Below, piece after piece: positions 8,272 through 17,042 of a stretch of DNA of 64,000 nt. A program made the position numbers and the translations under genes. Each line of letters starts with the position of its first letter. Position 1 is the first letter of the stretch. The notes below the pieces were generated by a model. That model ran no database searches. It was not told the DNA's origin and was given only the letters and a program-made list of their open reading frames with translations. This DNA comes from Sphingomonadales bacterium (GTDB lineage: Bacteria; Pseudomonadota; Alphaproteobacteria; Sphingomonadales; Sphingomonadaceae): the NCBI GenBank assembly GCA_016721875.1, contig JADKHG010000001.1, forward strand, positions 186,001-250,000, given 5' to 3'.

Positions 8272-9306
8272 ATGTTGCGCCGCTTGCTCTCTGTTGTGAT
8301 CCTGTCCCTGCTCGCCGTGCCGATGATTGGCGGACACCGCGTCCACCGCGAGAACCGCACCCAATCGATCGGCTTACGTGCTTTGCAGTTTGACGAAACC
8401 CAACCAAAACGCCGACGTGCCGGTTCCCTGATCTTTTTGAAGGCGTGGGAATTGACCAGCGACAATAGCGATTTTGGAGGCATTTCCGCGCTGATGGCGC
8501 TGCCCAATGATCGTTTTGTCGGGGTCAGCGACGCAGGAACGCTGGTTGGATTTGGCTTGTCAAACAATCAGACAGCAAATCGCCCTTTCATCGCCGCCAT
8601 GCCCGGGGCCGTTGGACGCAATGTCGGCTATATCGACCGCGATGCCGAAAGCATTGCCCGCGATCCGGTGAGCGGGCAATTTTGGGTCGGCTATGAAGGC
8701 AAGCACGCCATTCGTCGCTTCCCCGCCTCTTTTGCGCGCGTGGATGGAATGATCCGGCCAAAGCCAATGCAGTATTGGTCAAAAAACAGTGGAACCGAGG
8801 CGTTGGTCCGTCTGAAAAATGGCCGGTTCATTGCTTTTTCGGAGGGTAGTGGTCCGCGCGACCGTGAATTTTCTGCACTGGCATTTTCGGGAGACCCGGT
8901 CGAGCCAGGCACCAGTGCGACGCCTTTCTACTACCGCCCGCCGAGCGGCTATAAAGCAACCGACGCAACCCAATTGCCTGATGGTCGCTTGCTGATCCTC
9001 AACCGGCGTGTCTCCATTCCAAAGGGCTTTACCGCAAAGCTGACGCTGGTTGATCCGAACGCTATCCGCCGAGATGCGACTTTGACAGGTCAAGTGATTG
9101 CAACGCTTGCACCACCGTTGCTCGTTGACAATATGGAGGGGATTTCGGTCACGCAGGAAGAAGGGCGGACGATTGTCTGGATGATATCCGACAATAATTT
9201 CATGATCCTCCAGCGGACCTTGCTGATGAAATTTGCGCTCGATCTGGATAGAAGAAACCGGAGGCGGATAGGGCCGCCCCCGGTTTTGAATCTCTCGACT
9301 GATTGA
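8272..9306 (+). CDS. Esterase-like activity of phytase family protein
   Basis: About 344 residues from ATG 8272 (MLRRLLSVVIL), preceded by a TAGGGG site; an upstream in-frame TTG is less likely. The N-terminus is a signal peptide. The body matches the secreted phytase-like esterase beta-propeller family: ISALMALPNDRFVGVSDAG, YIDRDAESIARDP, FWVGYEGKHAIRRF and DNMEGISVTQEEG are its typical blades. Predicted periplasmic phosphoesterase or esterase; substrate unknown. Odd feature: a strong rho-independent terminator lies inside the last codons, so the final 15-20 residues (DLDRRNRRRIGPPPV...) may be read-through after a small frameshift. Confidence 0.8.
   Translation: MLRRLLSVVILSLLAVPMIGGHRVHRENRTQSIGLRALQFDETQPKRRRAGSLIFLKAWELTSDNSDFGGISALMALPNDRFVGVSDAGTLVGFGLSNNQTANRPFIAAMPGAVGRNVGYIDRDAESIARDPVSGQFWVGYEGKHAIRRFPASFARVDGMIRPKPMQYWSKNSGTEALVRLKNGRFIAFSEGSGPRDREFSALAFSGDPVEPGTSATPFYYRPPSGYKATDATQLPDGRLLILNRRVSIPKGFTAKLTLVDPNAIRRDATLTGQVIATLAPPLLVDNMEGISVTQEEGRTIVWMISDNNFMILQRTLLMKFALDLDRRNRRRIGPPPVLNLSTD
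9255..9287 (+). terminator. Rho-independent terminator overlapping a 3' coding end
   Basis: AAACCGGAGGCGG (9255-9267), a short ATAGGG loop, and CCGCCCCCGGTTT (9274-9286), then T-rich sequence. It falls before the annotated stop at 9306 of the phytase-like gene and can act on both strands, serving rpmB from the other side. Confidence 0.7.
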
Positions 9307-9308
9307 TA

Positions 9309-9602
9309 TCAGGCGGCGGCGGCAACTGCCTTTTTGGCGATCGCCTTTTTCACCTTGCGCGCATTGTCGCTCAACTTGGTGTCAGCCGTTTTCAGCAGCC
9401 AATTGTCAAGGCCGCCAACATGCTCGACCGAACGCAGGCCAGAAGTCGACACGCGGAACTTGAAACCCTGTTCAAGGCTGTCCGACAGCAAGGTGACATT
9501 CTGCAGGTTGGGCAGGAAGGTACGCTTGGTCTTGTTGTTGGCGTGGCTCACATTGTGGCCTACCATGCGGCCCTTGCCCGTCAGTTCGCAAATGCGCGAC
9601 AT
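9309..9602 (-). CDS. rpmB: 50S ribosomal protein L28
   Basis: 97 residues, starting MSRICELTGKGRMVGHNVSH, the canonical L28 N-terminus, with SHANNKTKRTFLPNLQ following. The C-terminal alanine-rich tail (KKAIAKKAVAAAA) is usual in sphingomonads. ATG at 9602 is chosen because the family begins here; the frame is open upstream. A component of the large ribosomal subunit. Monocistronic. Confidence 0.97.
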   Translation of the reverse strand: MSRICELTGKGRMVGHNVSHANNKTKRTFLPNLQNVTLLSDSLEQGFKFRVSTSGLRSVEHVGGLDNWLLKTADTKLSDNARKVKKAIAKKAVAAAA

Positions 9603-9709
9603 CTTGTAATTCCTATAAATTTGCGGGTTGCCGGGAATCAGTGACCCCGGAAAGTGGCTGCCCCTAACCTTGAAGCCGTCTGAGGTCAAGCCTTTGCGCC
9701 GTTTTTTAC

Positions 9710-10830
9710 TCAGACCAACAGCAAATCCGCCAGTTTTGAGCGGTGCCACGCAGCATCGCCATGTTGGGAAGCGTGGAAGATCGCCGCGCGGCGGTGCAGG
9801 CCAGCATCGCATTCGCGGGTAAAGCCGAATCCGCCATGGAATTGCACCGCACGGTCGGCAGCGAAACTATAAGCCTTGTCGGCACTCGCCTTCGCCATGC
9901 GCACCGCGATTTCACCCTGCCCCTGATCGCCAAAGGCGTTGGCTGCGCTGTACAAATGGCTGCGCGCCTTTTCATAGCTGACATAGGCATCGACCATCGG
10001 ATGCTTCAGCGCCTGATATTCGCCGATCAGCTTGCCAAACTGTTTGCGGGTGCGAAGATAATCGAGCGTATAGTCAATCACCGCCTGGGTGCCGCCGCAC
10101 ATTTCCGCCGATTGCAACAGCATCGCCGCGCGGTCGATATGGTCAAGCGCGGCGGTAGCGCGCGCGGGATCGAGCAAGGCGGTGTCCGCAATGGTCAGGC
10201 CATCAAGACTGAGTTCAAAACTGCGCTTGGTTTCGTCGACAATGGCTTCGCGGCGAAGCGACGCCTTGGCCAGTTCCGCCTTTTCGAGCATCACCAAGGC
10301 AGGCTTGCCGTCTAACTGCACTGATACCACCGCGACATCGGCGCCGTCCGCCCACAACACGAACTGCTTTTCCCAGCCAGCCGCACTTGCGCGCCATCGC
10401 GGGTTGCGGTCGCGGTGATGTTGGACAATTCCCAGTCGCCATGCGCCTCAGCCAGCGCGAGCGTACCGATGGCACCGCCCACCAGCCTGGGCAGCCATTC
10501 AGCCTGCTGCCCCTCGGTTCCACCCATCAAGATCGCCTGCGCCGCTAGCGTTGTTGCAACAAATGGCGTCGCCATCATGGTCCGGCCCATTTGTTCGACC
10601 ACCGGCACCGCCTCCGCCAACGAAAGGCCGACGCCGCCATGCGCCTCTGGCACTGCGATGCCCAGCCAACCGAGCGACGCAATTTCTTGCCAAAGGTCGG
10701 GATCAAAACCTGCGTCGCCGTCCATCAAGGCGCGGACCTTGGCCATTGGTGATTTGTCGCGGCAAAATTCGGTTGCCACATCGAGCAGTTCGATCTGTTC
10801 TTCGCTGTAGCCAATTCCTGCCAGTTGCAT
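9710..10830 (-). pseudogene. Acyl-CoA dehydrogenase, one frameshift
   Basis: FAD-dependent acyl-CoA dehydrogenase in two frames. The first 162 residues (from ATG 10830 after AGGAGAGAG) carry the N-terminal helical domain (SLGWLGIAVPEAHGGVGLSL) and part of the beta domain. The second frame carries the C-terminal four-helix domain with LDYLRTRKQFGKLIGEYQALKH and AVQFHGGFGFTRECD. Restoring one base in the CCC at 10372-10374 (GGG on the coding strand) gives AGEKQFVLWADGADV across the junction. The rebuilt protein is about 373 residues, normal for the family. Acyl chain specificity cannot be told. A consensus error is likely. Confidence 0.85.
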
Positions 10831-10877
10831 CGCTCTCTCCTGTCTGGACACCACAGTGGTTTAATCGCACGATTAAA

Positions 10878-11422
10878 TCAAGGCTGGATGGTGATCGGCG
10901 TGCCGTCGTCCACCTGTTTCCACAGCATGGCGATTTCAGCATTCGACAAAGCGATGCAGCCGTCGGTCCAGTCGCGCGGGATTGCCGGGCCAGCCCAGCC
11001 ATTGGGCTGGCCGTGGATGAAGATATCCCCGCCGGGCGACTTGCCCTTTGACTTAGCAAAGGCGGTGTCGGCGGCGTTGGGGTAGGAAATGCGCAAAGAC
11101 AGATGATAAGCGCTTTTGGGGTTGCGACCGTTGATCGTGTAGCGACCCTCGGGTTTTTTTCGTCGCCCTCAAACTGCTTGTGCCCCTCGGGTGCGTCGCC
11201 GAAACGGATGTTGGTGTAACGATGAATTTCCTTACCCTTGGCATAGAGAAGCAGCGTCCGGTCGCTTTTGTCGACAAGGATAGCATCGGCCTTGACCAGC
11301 GGCTTGGCTTGCTCGGCTTGGCCTGAGGAACAAGCTGTGAGCGCGACCACAGAGGTCAGCCCGGTTATGCGGAAAAACCGATCAGTCTTCTGCCAAACTT
11401 GACAAAGTTGACGCCACGTCAC
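10878..11422 (-). pseudogene. L,D-transpeptidase (YkuD) lipoprotein, one frameshift
   Basis: Periplasmic YkuD-fold enzyme that makes 3-3 peptidoglycan cross-links or attaches proteins. The frame breaks in a seven-base A/T run at 11154-11160; restoring one A gives EGDEKKPEGRYTINGRNPKS, a typical YkuD sequence, which continues to ISYPNAADT, the conserved HG of DIFIHGQPNG and the catalytic Cys in DWTDGCIALSNAEI. The N-terminus has a lipobox-like VVALTAC, so the protein is probably membrane anchored. The start is uncertain: no ATG suits, and GTG at 11422 is my best choice. Confidence 0.75.
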
Positions 11423-11461
11423 GCACAAAAATAACAATGCTGATCGAAAAAACCGATCAGT
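11376..11461. promoter_or_regulatory. Palindromic operator-like repeats upstream of the L,D-transpeptidase
   Basis: AACCGATCAGT occurs twice, at 11376-11386 and 11451-11461. The second copy is half of a perfect inverted repeat CTGATCG-N7-CGATCAG (11440-11460). Between them lies TTGACAAAGTTGAC (11399-11412), which recurs upstream of radA at 63376. The pattern resembles a TetR-type operator pair; no regulator gene is adjacent. Confidence 0.4.
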
Positions 11462-11581
11462 AGTCGTTGGACGCACTATCGCGCGTTGCGAAGAAAATTC
11501 AGGTCGAGAGCATCTTGCCATTTTCATGCAAGGCAAGCTGACAGGACAAATCCTACATTTCAAGATTTGATGCTGGGCAAT

Positions 11582-13199
11582 TCAGCGATCCTCGGAAAGT
11601 TGCCCCTGATAGGCCACAATCAGCCCTACAACCGGAGCACGAATTTCAACGTTAAAGCGAAAGCATCCGTCCACTTCGGCTTCGAAGCTGTTCCCGGCAG
11701 GCAAAAGGAAATTGGGCAATGGCAAGCCCAACAGGCTCCAACGGCGCGGGCGCAGGAAGAGCCGATCATCTTCGACAACCAAGGCCAGCGAAACTGCAAT
11801 AATACCAAAGCGTTCAACCAGCAGATATTGGTTCCGTCCGGTTCCGCACGATTGCACTGACCGAAACCTGCGTCCGCCGAAATCCCGCGTCCACACCTCG
11901 CCATCTGTGTCAGGCGTCAAGGAAACAGTTACGGCGACACTATCAGCCGATTTTGGAAAGCCAATCAGCGCACAGACAATTTTCGCCAATAGTCCATCGC
12001 CGCGTATGACCTGGGCCCTACCGCTCCAGCGGCGCTCTTTCTCGCTTGCATGCAACGCCTTTACCGTTGACGGCAATGTGTCGAATGCGGTGCCCAATAT
12101 CCTTTGATACAAAGGCGCATTGGTTTGATCTTGACGAAAACCGGTAAAAATCGATCGTCCCGCAAAGAGCGTGTCATAATCCGCCAGTTCAAGCGCATGG
12201 GTGCCCGGCCTCGCGCCAATTGCTGGACGCTGTCCGTCGAGCAATTTGCGGATGATCGCCTCAATCGCCATTGATGGAATATAGGGTCCGTCGTCCGCCT
12301 CGGCCAGCAGGTGCCAACTATGTTCGACTGACCTTCCGTCCGATAGCCCCTCTGCCCGAACGAACATGCCGCCGCGATGTTCACCAAATTTCATCGTGTT
12401 GAGCACGATATAAAACAGCCTGGAAAACGGCACCAGCGAGGGCAGTCGCAGGGTGGACCGTGCTTTGGCGAGGAGGTTGAGTATCCGGTGCAATATTTCT
12501 GGCACCGGCCCGGCACCCATCCAGATATCGGTCATCTTCGGATGGTCTGGCGGGATAACTTGCAAATCCGGCACATCTACCAGCGAAAAATGGATGTTGT
12601 TGAGTGGAAGGCGGCCCGGAACGGCGATTGTATAGCGCATGCTTTCTGCCAATCCGACACCATGCGACTGTGCGCCATCCCGCAGCAATTTGACCGGCGC
12701 GCCAGCATAGCCAACCACTGCGCGCATCACATTTAATCCAATCCCAGCGTAAGGGGATGGAGCGATACCGCCTTGCACTTTGACGATATCCATGTCCTTC
12801 GCCATGTGCCGCAGCACCGCCGCAGTCAGGACAGGAAAGCTGCTGACACCCGACAGCGCAAATATGCCAGCAGCCTGCTGCGTCGGCAAAATCGAGATAG
12901 TCAACCTTGGCGTCGATACAGGCGCAAATCACGCCATATCGGTTTTCGCCATAATCCTGAAATGGCCCCGATGCATCAACGACCAGATCGGGCTGCAAGT
13001 CACGTAGCGCACCCACAATGTCGCACCGGTCAAGCCGAACGGGAACGACCGTTGGTTGACCAGAATAACGGCCGCAAAATTCCTGCGCGCTGGCTAGATT
13101 TCGCCCGCAAATCAGCAACTCTATATCCGGAACATCGGCTAGAAGCTCGGCAAGGCGGCCGCCAAAAACACCATAGCCGCCGAGGATGAGAATTCTCAT
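11582..13199 (-). pseudogene. Saccharopine dehydrogenase-like / DUF4166 protein with internal deletion
   Basis: The N-terminal part (MRILILGGYGVFGGRLAELL) is a Rossmann NAD(P)-binding domain of the saccharopine dehydrogenase-like family (VVDASGPFQDYGENRYGV). A second frame starts at the AAGIFALSGVSSFPVLTAA block, runs through the catalytic-like domain and ends in a DUF4166 domain (PLYQRILGTAFDTLPSTV to the C-terminus). The frames meet near 12868-12881. Unlike the other lesions, the family segment of about 15 residues between DFADA and AAGIFAL appears to be missing, suggesting a deletion of 3n+2 bases rather than one base. Substrate unknown. It lies 27 bp downstream of purA and may be co-transcribed. 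Confidence 0.75.
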
Positions 13200-13226
13200 C
13201 GATCGTGGCCCTCGCCTCTCACCCGA

Positions 13227-14516
13227 TCAATCCGCAAACGGGTCCCTCACCAAAATCGTGTCCTCCCGCTCGGGGCTGGTTGAAACCAGCGCCACAGGGC
13301 ATTCGATCAATTCTTCGATCCGCCGGACATATTTGATCGCCTGGGCAGGCAGGTCAGCCCAGCTGCGCGCGCCTGCCGTGGTTTCCTGCCATCCGTCCAT
13401 TTCTTCGTAGATGGGAATGGCACGCGCCTGATCGGCAGCGTGAGGGGGGAGGTAGCTGTAGCTCTGGTCGCCGATTTTATAGCCGGTGCAGATCTTCAAC
13501 GTCTCGAATCCGTCAAGCACATCAAGCTTGGTCAGCGCGATACCAGTGATCCCGCTGACCGCAGCCGATTGCCGCACCAATACGGCATCGAACCATCCGC
13601 AGCGGCGCTTGCGACCGGTCACAGTGCCAAATTCATGGCCGCGTTCGCCCAGCCTTTGCCCGGTATCGTCTTCCAGCTCAGTCGGGAACGGCCCTGCACC
13701 CACGCGGGTGGTATAGGCCTTCACTATGCCCAGCACGAAGCCGACCGATGACGGCCCCAGCCCCGACCCGCCAGAGGCAGTGCCGGCAATGGTGTTCGAA
13801 CTGGTGACAAAGGGATAAGTGCCATGATCGACATCAAGCAACACGCCCTGCGCGCCTTCAAACAACACCCGCTTGCCAGCCTTTTTCGCTTCGTTAAGCG
13901 TCAGCCAGACCGGTTTGGCAAAGGGAAGGATGAAGGCAGCGATATCCCATAGATCGTCGAGCAAACGCTGCCGGTCGATTGGCGGCTGGCCGAACCCGGC
14001 GCGCAAAGCATCATGGTGCGCGCAAATGCGGTCCATCTGCGCATCCAGATCATCGAGATGCGCCAGATCGCACACGCGGATGCTGCGTCGTCCAACTTTG
14101 TCTTCATAAGCGGGGCCAATGCCGCGTCCAGTGGTACCGATTTTGCCCGCGCCTGCCGCTGCTTCACGCAGGCCATCGAGATCGCGGTGGAATGGCAGGA
14201 TCAACGGCGCGTTTTCGGCGAGGTGCAGGTTTTGCGGATTGATATCGACGCCCTGCGCCTTCAGCTTCGCGACTTCATCGCGGAAATGCCAGGGATCGAA
14301 CACCACGCCATTGCCGATCACCGACAAGGTGCCCCGCACAATGCCCGAGGGCAGCAGACTGAGTTTATAGGTCTGGTCGCCAACGACCAGAGTGTGGCCG
14401 GCATTATGCCCGCCTTGAAAACGGACAACGACATCGGCGCGGCTGGCGAGCCAGTCAACAATCTTGCCTTTGCCTTCGTCACCCCATTGGGCGCCGATTA
14501 CAGTAACATTTGCCAT
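13227..14516 (-). CDS. purA: Adenylosuccinate synthetase
   Basis: 429 residues starting MANVTVIGAQWGDEGKGKIVDW, the invariant N-terminal P-loop of PurA, with the catalytic Asp and the GGHNAGHT motif (catalytic His) following. Other family blocks: GTTGRGIGPAYEDK, FEGAQGVLLDVDHGTYPFVTSSN, RKRRCGWFDAV. Converts IMP, GTP and aspartate to adenylosuccinate in AMP synthesis. The start at 14516 is fixed by the motif; twelve upstream in-frame codons are not family sequence. Lies downstream of serC-serA-hisZ on the same strand, separated by a plus-strand hydrolase. Confidence 0.98.
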   Translation of the reverse strand: MANVTVIGAQWGDEGKGKIVDWLASRADVVVRFQGGHNAGHTLVVGDQTYKLSLLPSGIVRGTLSVIGNGVVFDPWHFRDEVAKLKAQGVDINPQNLHLAENAPLILPFHRDLDGLREAAAGAGKIGTTGRGIGPAYEDKVGRRSIRVCDLAHLDDLDAQMDRICAHHDALRAGFGQPPIDRQRLLDDLWDIAAFILPFAKPVWLTLNEAKKAGKRVLFEGAQGVLLDVDHGTYPFVTSSNTIAGTASGGSGLGPSSVGFVLGIVKAYTTRVGAGPFPTELEDDTGQRLGERGHEFGTVTGRKRRCGWFDAVLVRQSAAVSGITGIALTKLDVLDGFETLKICTGYKIGDQSYSYLPPHAADQARAIPIYEEMDGWQETTAGARSWADLPAQAIKYVRRIEELIECPVALVSTSPEREDTILVRDPFAD

Positions 14517-14668
14517 TACGGATATTCCCGAAACAACGCACGACCGGTTCAAGGTCGCGTTGGCCTTTTTCTGCGCGGAACCGATTTTCCGCGAAGGGAT
14601 TCGCCGTGCCTCGCGTTATGCAATCGGATGGCTATCGTCCACCCCAAACGCAATCGAAAGGGCAATTG

Positions 14669-15717
14669 ATGCGTAAACTGATTTTGGCAGGGGCGGCAAT
14701 CGCGGTTTTGGCGAGCGCGGCAGTGGCACAACGCGGCGAGCGGCTGGAGCGCGAATGCAGGCAGGAAGTGCGCGAACTGTGCGGGATGGGGCGCGGAAAA
14801 CTGCGCGAATGCCTGCGCGAAAAGAGCAGCGAATTGTCAGAGGTCTGCTATAATCAACTGCGCCAGCGGATCGAAGCGCGGCAAGGCAAGGCTGAAAAGG
14901 GTGCCAGCCCGAAACTCGCCCGCGACCATGCCGCATTGGGCGCTATCGAACATAGCTATGGCAGCGACCCGTTGCAGAAACTCGATTTCTACAAGGCCAA
15001 AGCCGAGGGCAAGGCACCACTGCTGGTCTTTGTGCACGGTGGCGGCTGGAAACGTGGCGACAAGCGAAACGCCACCGGCACTGACAAGGTGACGCATTAT
15101 ACCGGGCTTGGCTATCATCTGGCGTCGATCAACTATCGGCTGGTGCCAACTGACAGTGTTGAGGAACAGGGAGCAGATGTCGCCAGCGCCCTCGCCTATT
15201 TGCTGCGCAATGCCGACAAATTGGGAATCGACCGCAGCAGCGTTGTCCTGATGGGGCATAGCGCGGGTGCGCATCTGTCGGCACTGGTGGGTAGCGATCC
15301 GCGCTATCTGCGCAGTGCCGGGCTGGACTTCGATGATCTGTCTGGCGTCATCCCCATCGATGGCGCGGCCTATGATGTGCCAGCCCAAATGCGCGAAGGC
15401 GCGAAGATCATGCGCAAAACCTATGAGCAAGCCTTTGGCACCGATCCCGCGCGGCAAAAGGCGCTATCCCCTATTGGCACGCGACGTCACCCAATGCGCC
15501 AGCCTTCCTGATCCTCCATGTTGACCGTGAAGACGGCAAGCGCCAGTCAGAGGCTTTGGCGGGTGCGCTGCGCAAAGGCGGTGCGCGGGTGCAACTCAAC
15601 GCTTTCGAGGGCAAAGGCTTGCAGGGCCATGCAGCGATCAACCGGCAATTGGGCGATCCCGCCTATCCGGCGACCGCTGTGGTGGATGAGTGGTTGAAGG
15701 GGGTATTTGCAAAATAA
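14669..15717 (+). pseudogene. Secreted alpha/beta hydrolase (carboxylesterase type), one frameshift
   Basis: Starts at ATG 14669 with a signal peptide (MRKLILAGAAIAVLASAAVA), then a short Cys-containing helical stretch (ECRQEVRELCGMGRGKLREC) that is not part of the hydrolase fold. The hydrolase has the HSL-type oxyanion motif FVHGGGWKRGD and nucleophile elbow GHSAGAH. The frame breaks in the C run at 15468-15471; one extra C restores ALSPYWHATSPNAPAFLILH and continues to the catalytic-His region (GLQGHAAINRQ), ending at TAA 15717. The rebuilt length is about 349 residues. Substrate unknown. Confidence 0.82.
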
Positions 15718-15843
15718 TTCCTCCCCGGCACGGGGAGAGGGATCAGCGAAGCTCGTGGAGGGGGGTTATCTGCCAGGCACGTCGGCAAAACGAAAGCCCC
15801 TCCGTCATCGTTACGCGATGCCACCTCCCCGCAAGCAGGGAGG
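15718..15843. repeat. Palindromic intergenic repeat of CTCCCCG type
   Basis: The gap between the hydrolase and hisZ holds a stem CTCCCCGGCACGGGGAG at its left side and CCTCCCCGCAAGCAGGGAGG at its right side, with CCCCTCCGTCATC between. This is the style of REP-like element that sphingomonads scatter between genes. It may also act as a bidirectional terminator between the two convergent genes. Confidence 0.65.
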
Positions 15844-15844
15844 A

Positions 15845-16902
15845 TTAAAGAGCCACCGGCTTCCCATCCTGCAATACATGGCTGCAAATCTGCGCCTCGG
15901 CGCTGTCCTCGGCTGTCAGTTGCGCAACAGTAACCCAACCCTCTGCGCGCAAACTCGCTGCCTTTTGCGGCATTGTGCCGATGGGAAGGAACAGGCGACG
16001 CCGTTCGCCTTGTGCTAACCCAGCATCGATCAACGGGTCAATATAGGCGGAGAAACCGATCGCAGCTTCGTCACCAATGCGGTAGGCGCCGCCGCGTCCG
16101 ATCTCCCCACTCGCCTGAGCGGAGAAAAGCGAAGCCGAACCAGGTCTGATATTCAAAACCGTGGCGCTCGGGCGGGTCGAGGGTGACGCGGACATCGGAG
16201 GGCAGCGAAGCCGCAATGGCTTCGATGGCATCGAGCCGGTCTTTCAGTTTTCCGTCAGCGTCAAAGGCGCGCATCCGGTCCATCGCGTCTGGCAGGGCCC
16301 CGGCCGCCGCGATCAGTGGAGCAAGTGCCGCCGAACGGCACCCGCATCCTTGGCATCGAGCGCCGATTTCAATTCGGCCAAGTCCCTGCTGGCGACAATA
16401 TGTCGAGCAAATCGGGCAGCGTCAGGTCAACGGTGATGTCCTTCACCCCCGCCGCCTTCAGTCCTTCAATGGCGACCTGCACAACCTCGCAAGCCGCCGT
16501 GACGCTATCGAGCCCGATCAGTTCGGCCCCGACCTGCATCATTTCGCGTTCGGGGCGCAATTGTGTGGCGCGGAGTTTGACCACCGGTCCGCCATAGGAC
16601 AGCCGCACCGGGCGCGGGTGATGCCCCATGCGCGTTGTGGCGATCCGTCCGATCTGCCCGGTAATGTCGCTGCGCACCGCCATCGTCTCGCCCGACACCG
16701 GATCGACAAAGCGCAGCAGGTCGCGCGCCGAAGTGCCAAGGCTGCCGGTCAGGCTACCTTCAAATTCCGCCAAGGGGGCCTGTACCCGTTCATAGCCGAA
16801 CGCGGCAGCAGTATCGAGTATGGCACGCACCAACCGCGCCGAGGCATCGGCCTCTGGCGGCAGACGGTCACGGAAACCGGTGGGGAGCAGGCTGTTGGTC
16901 AT
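15845..16902 (-). pseudogene. hisZ: HisZ, ATP phosphoribosyltransferase regulatory subunit, three frameshifts
   Basis: Class II tRNA-synthetase-like paralogue that lacks aminoacylation and activates the short HisG in histidine synthesis. Starts MTNSLLPTGFRDRLPPEA; family blocks FGYERVQAPLAEFEG, MAVRSDITGQIGRIA and REMMQVGAELIG are intact. The reading frame shifts near 16384 (GGG on the coding strand), near 16320 and near 16130; each is repaired by one extra base and the joined sequence reads smoothly (SPAGDLAELKSALDAKD; IAAAGALPDAMDRM; FGFALFSAQASGEIGRGG). Rebuilt length about 353 residues. Sits between serA and purA in the same direction. Three separate one-base losses in one gene point to consensus error. 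Confidence 0.85.
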
Positions 16903-16944
16903 GGGCTGGGCTTTAGTCCAATTTGCAAAACTTGAACAACATTT

Positions 16945-17024
16945 CCGTTCGCATCGAGCGCAGTCGAGATGCCTCTCGGTCGCGCGCTGCTTCCGGGTGT
17001 CTCGACTTCGCTCGACACGAACCG
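16945..17024. repeat. Interspersed palindromic repeat, copy 1
   Basis: Imperfect palindrome of 80 bp between hisZ and serA. The left arm begins CCGTTCGCATCGAGCGCAGT and the right arm ends CGCTCGACACGAACCGG, with CTCGACTTCG near the right end. Two more copies lie at 37032 and 59059. It also fills the hisZ-serA gap and could attenuate read-through. Confidence 0.85.
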
Positions 17025-17042
17025 GAATTCGAGATTAGGCGC

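Noticed and set aside
12381..12770. C-terminal extension of the saccharopine dehydrogenase N-terminal frame (CPDCGGAAAHGEG...)
   Set aside because: This is the out-of-frame read after the lesion; family sequence continues in the other frame.
15718..15843. A short CRISPR-like array
   Set aside because: Only two palindromic words with no regular spacer; it matches an intergenic repeat instead.
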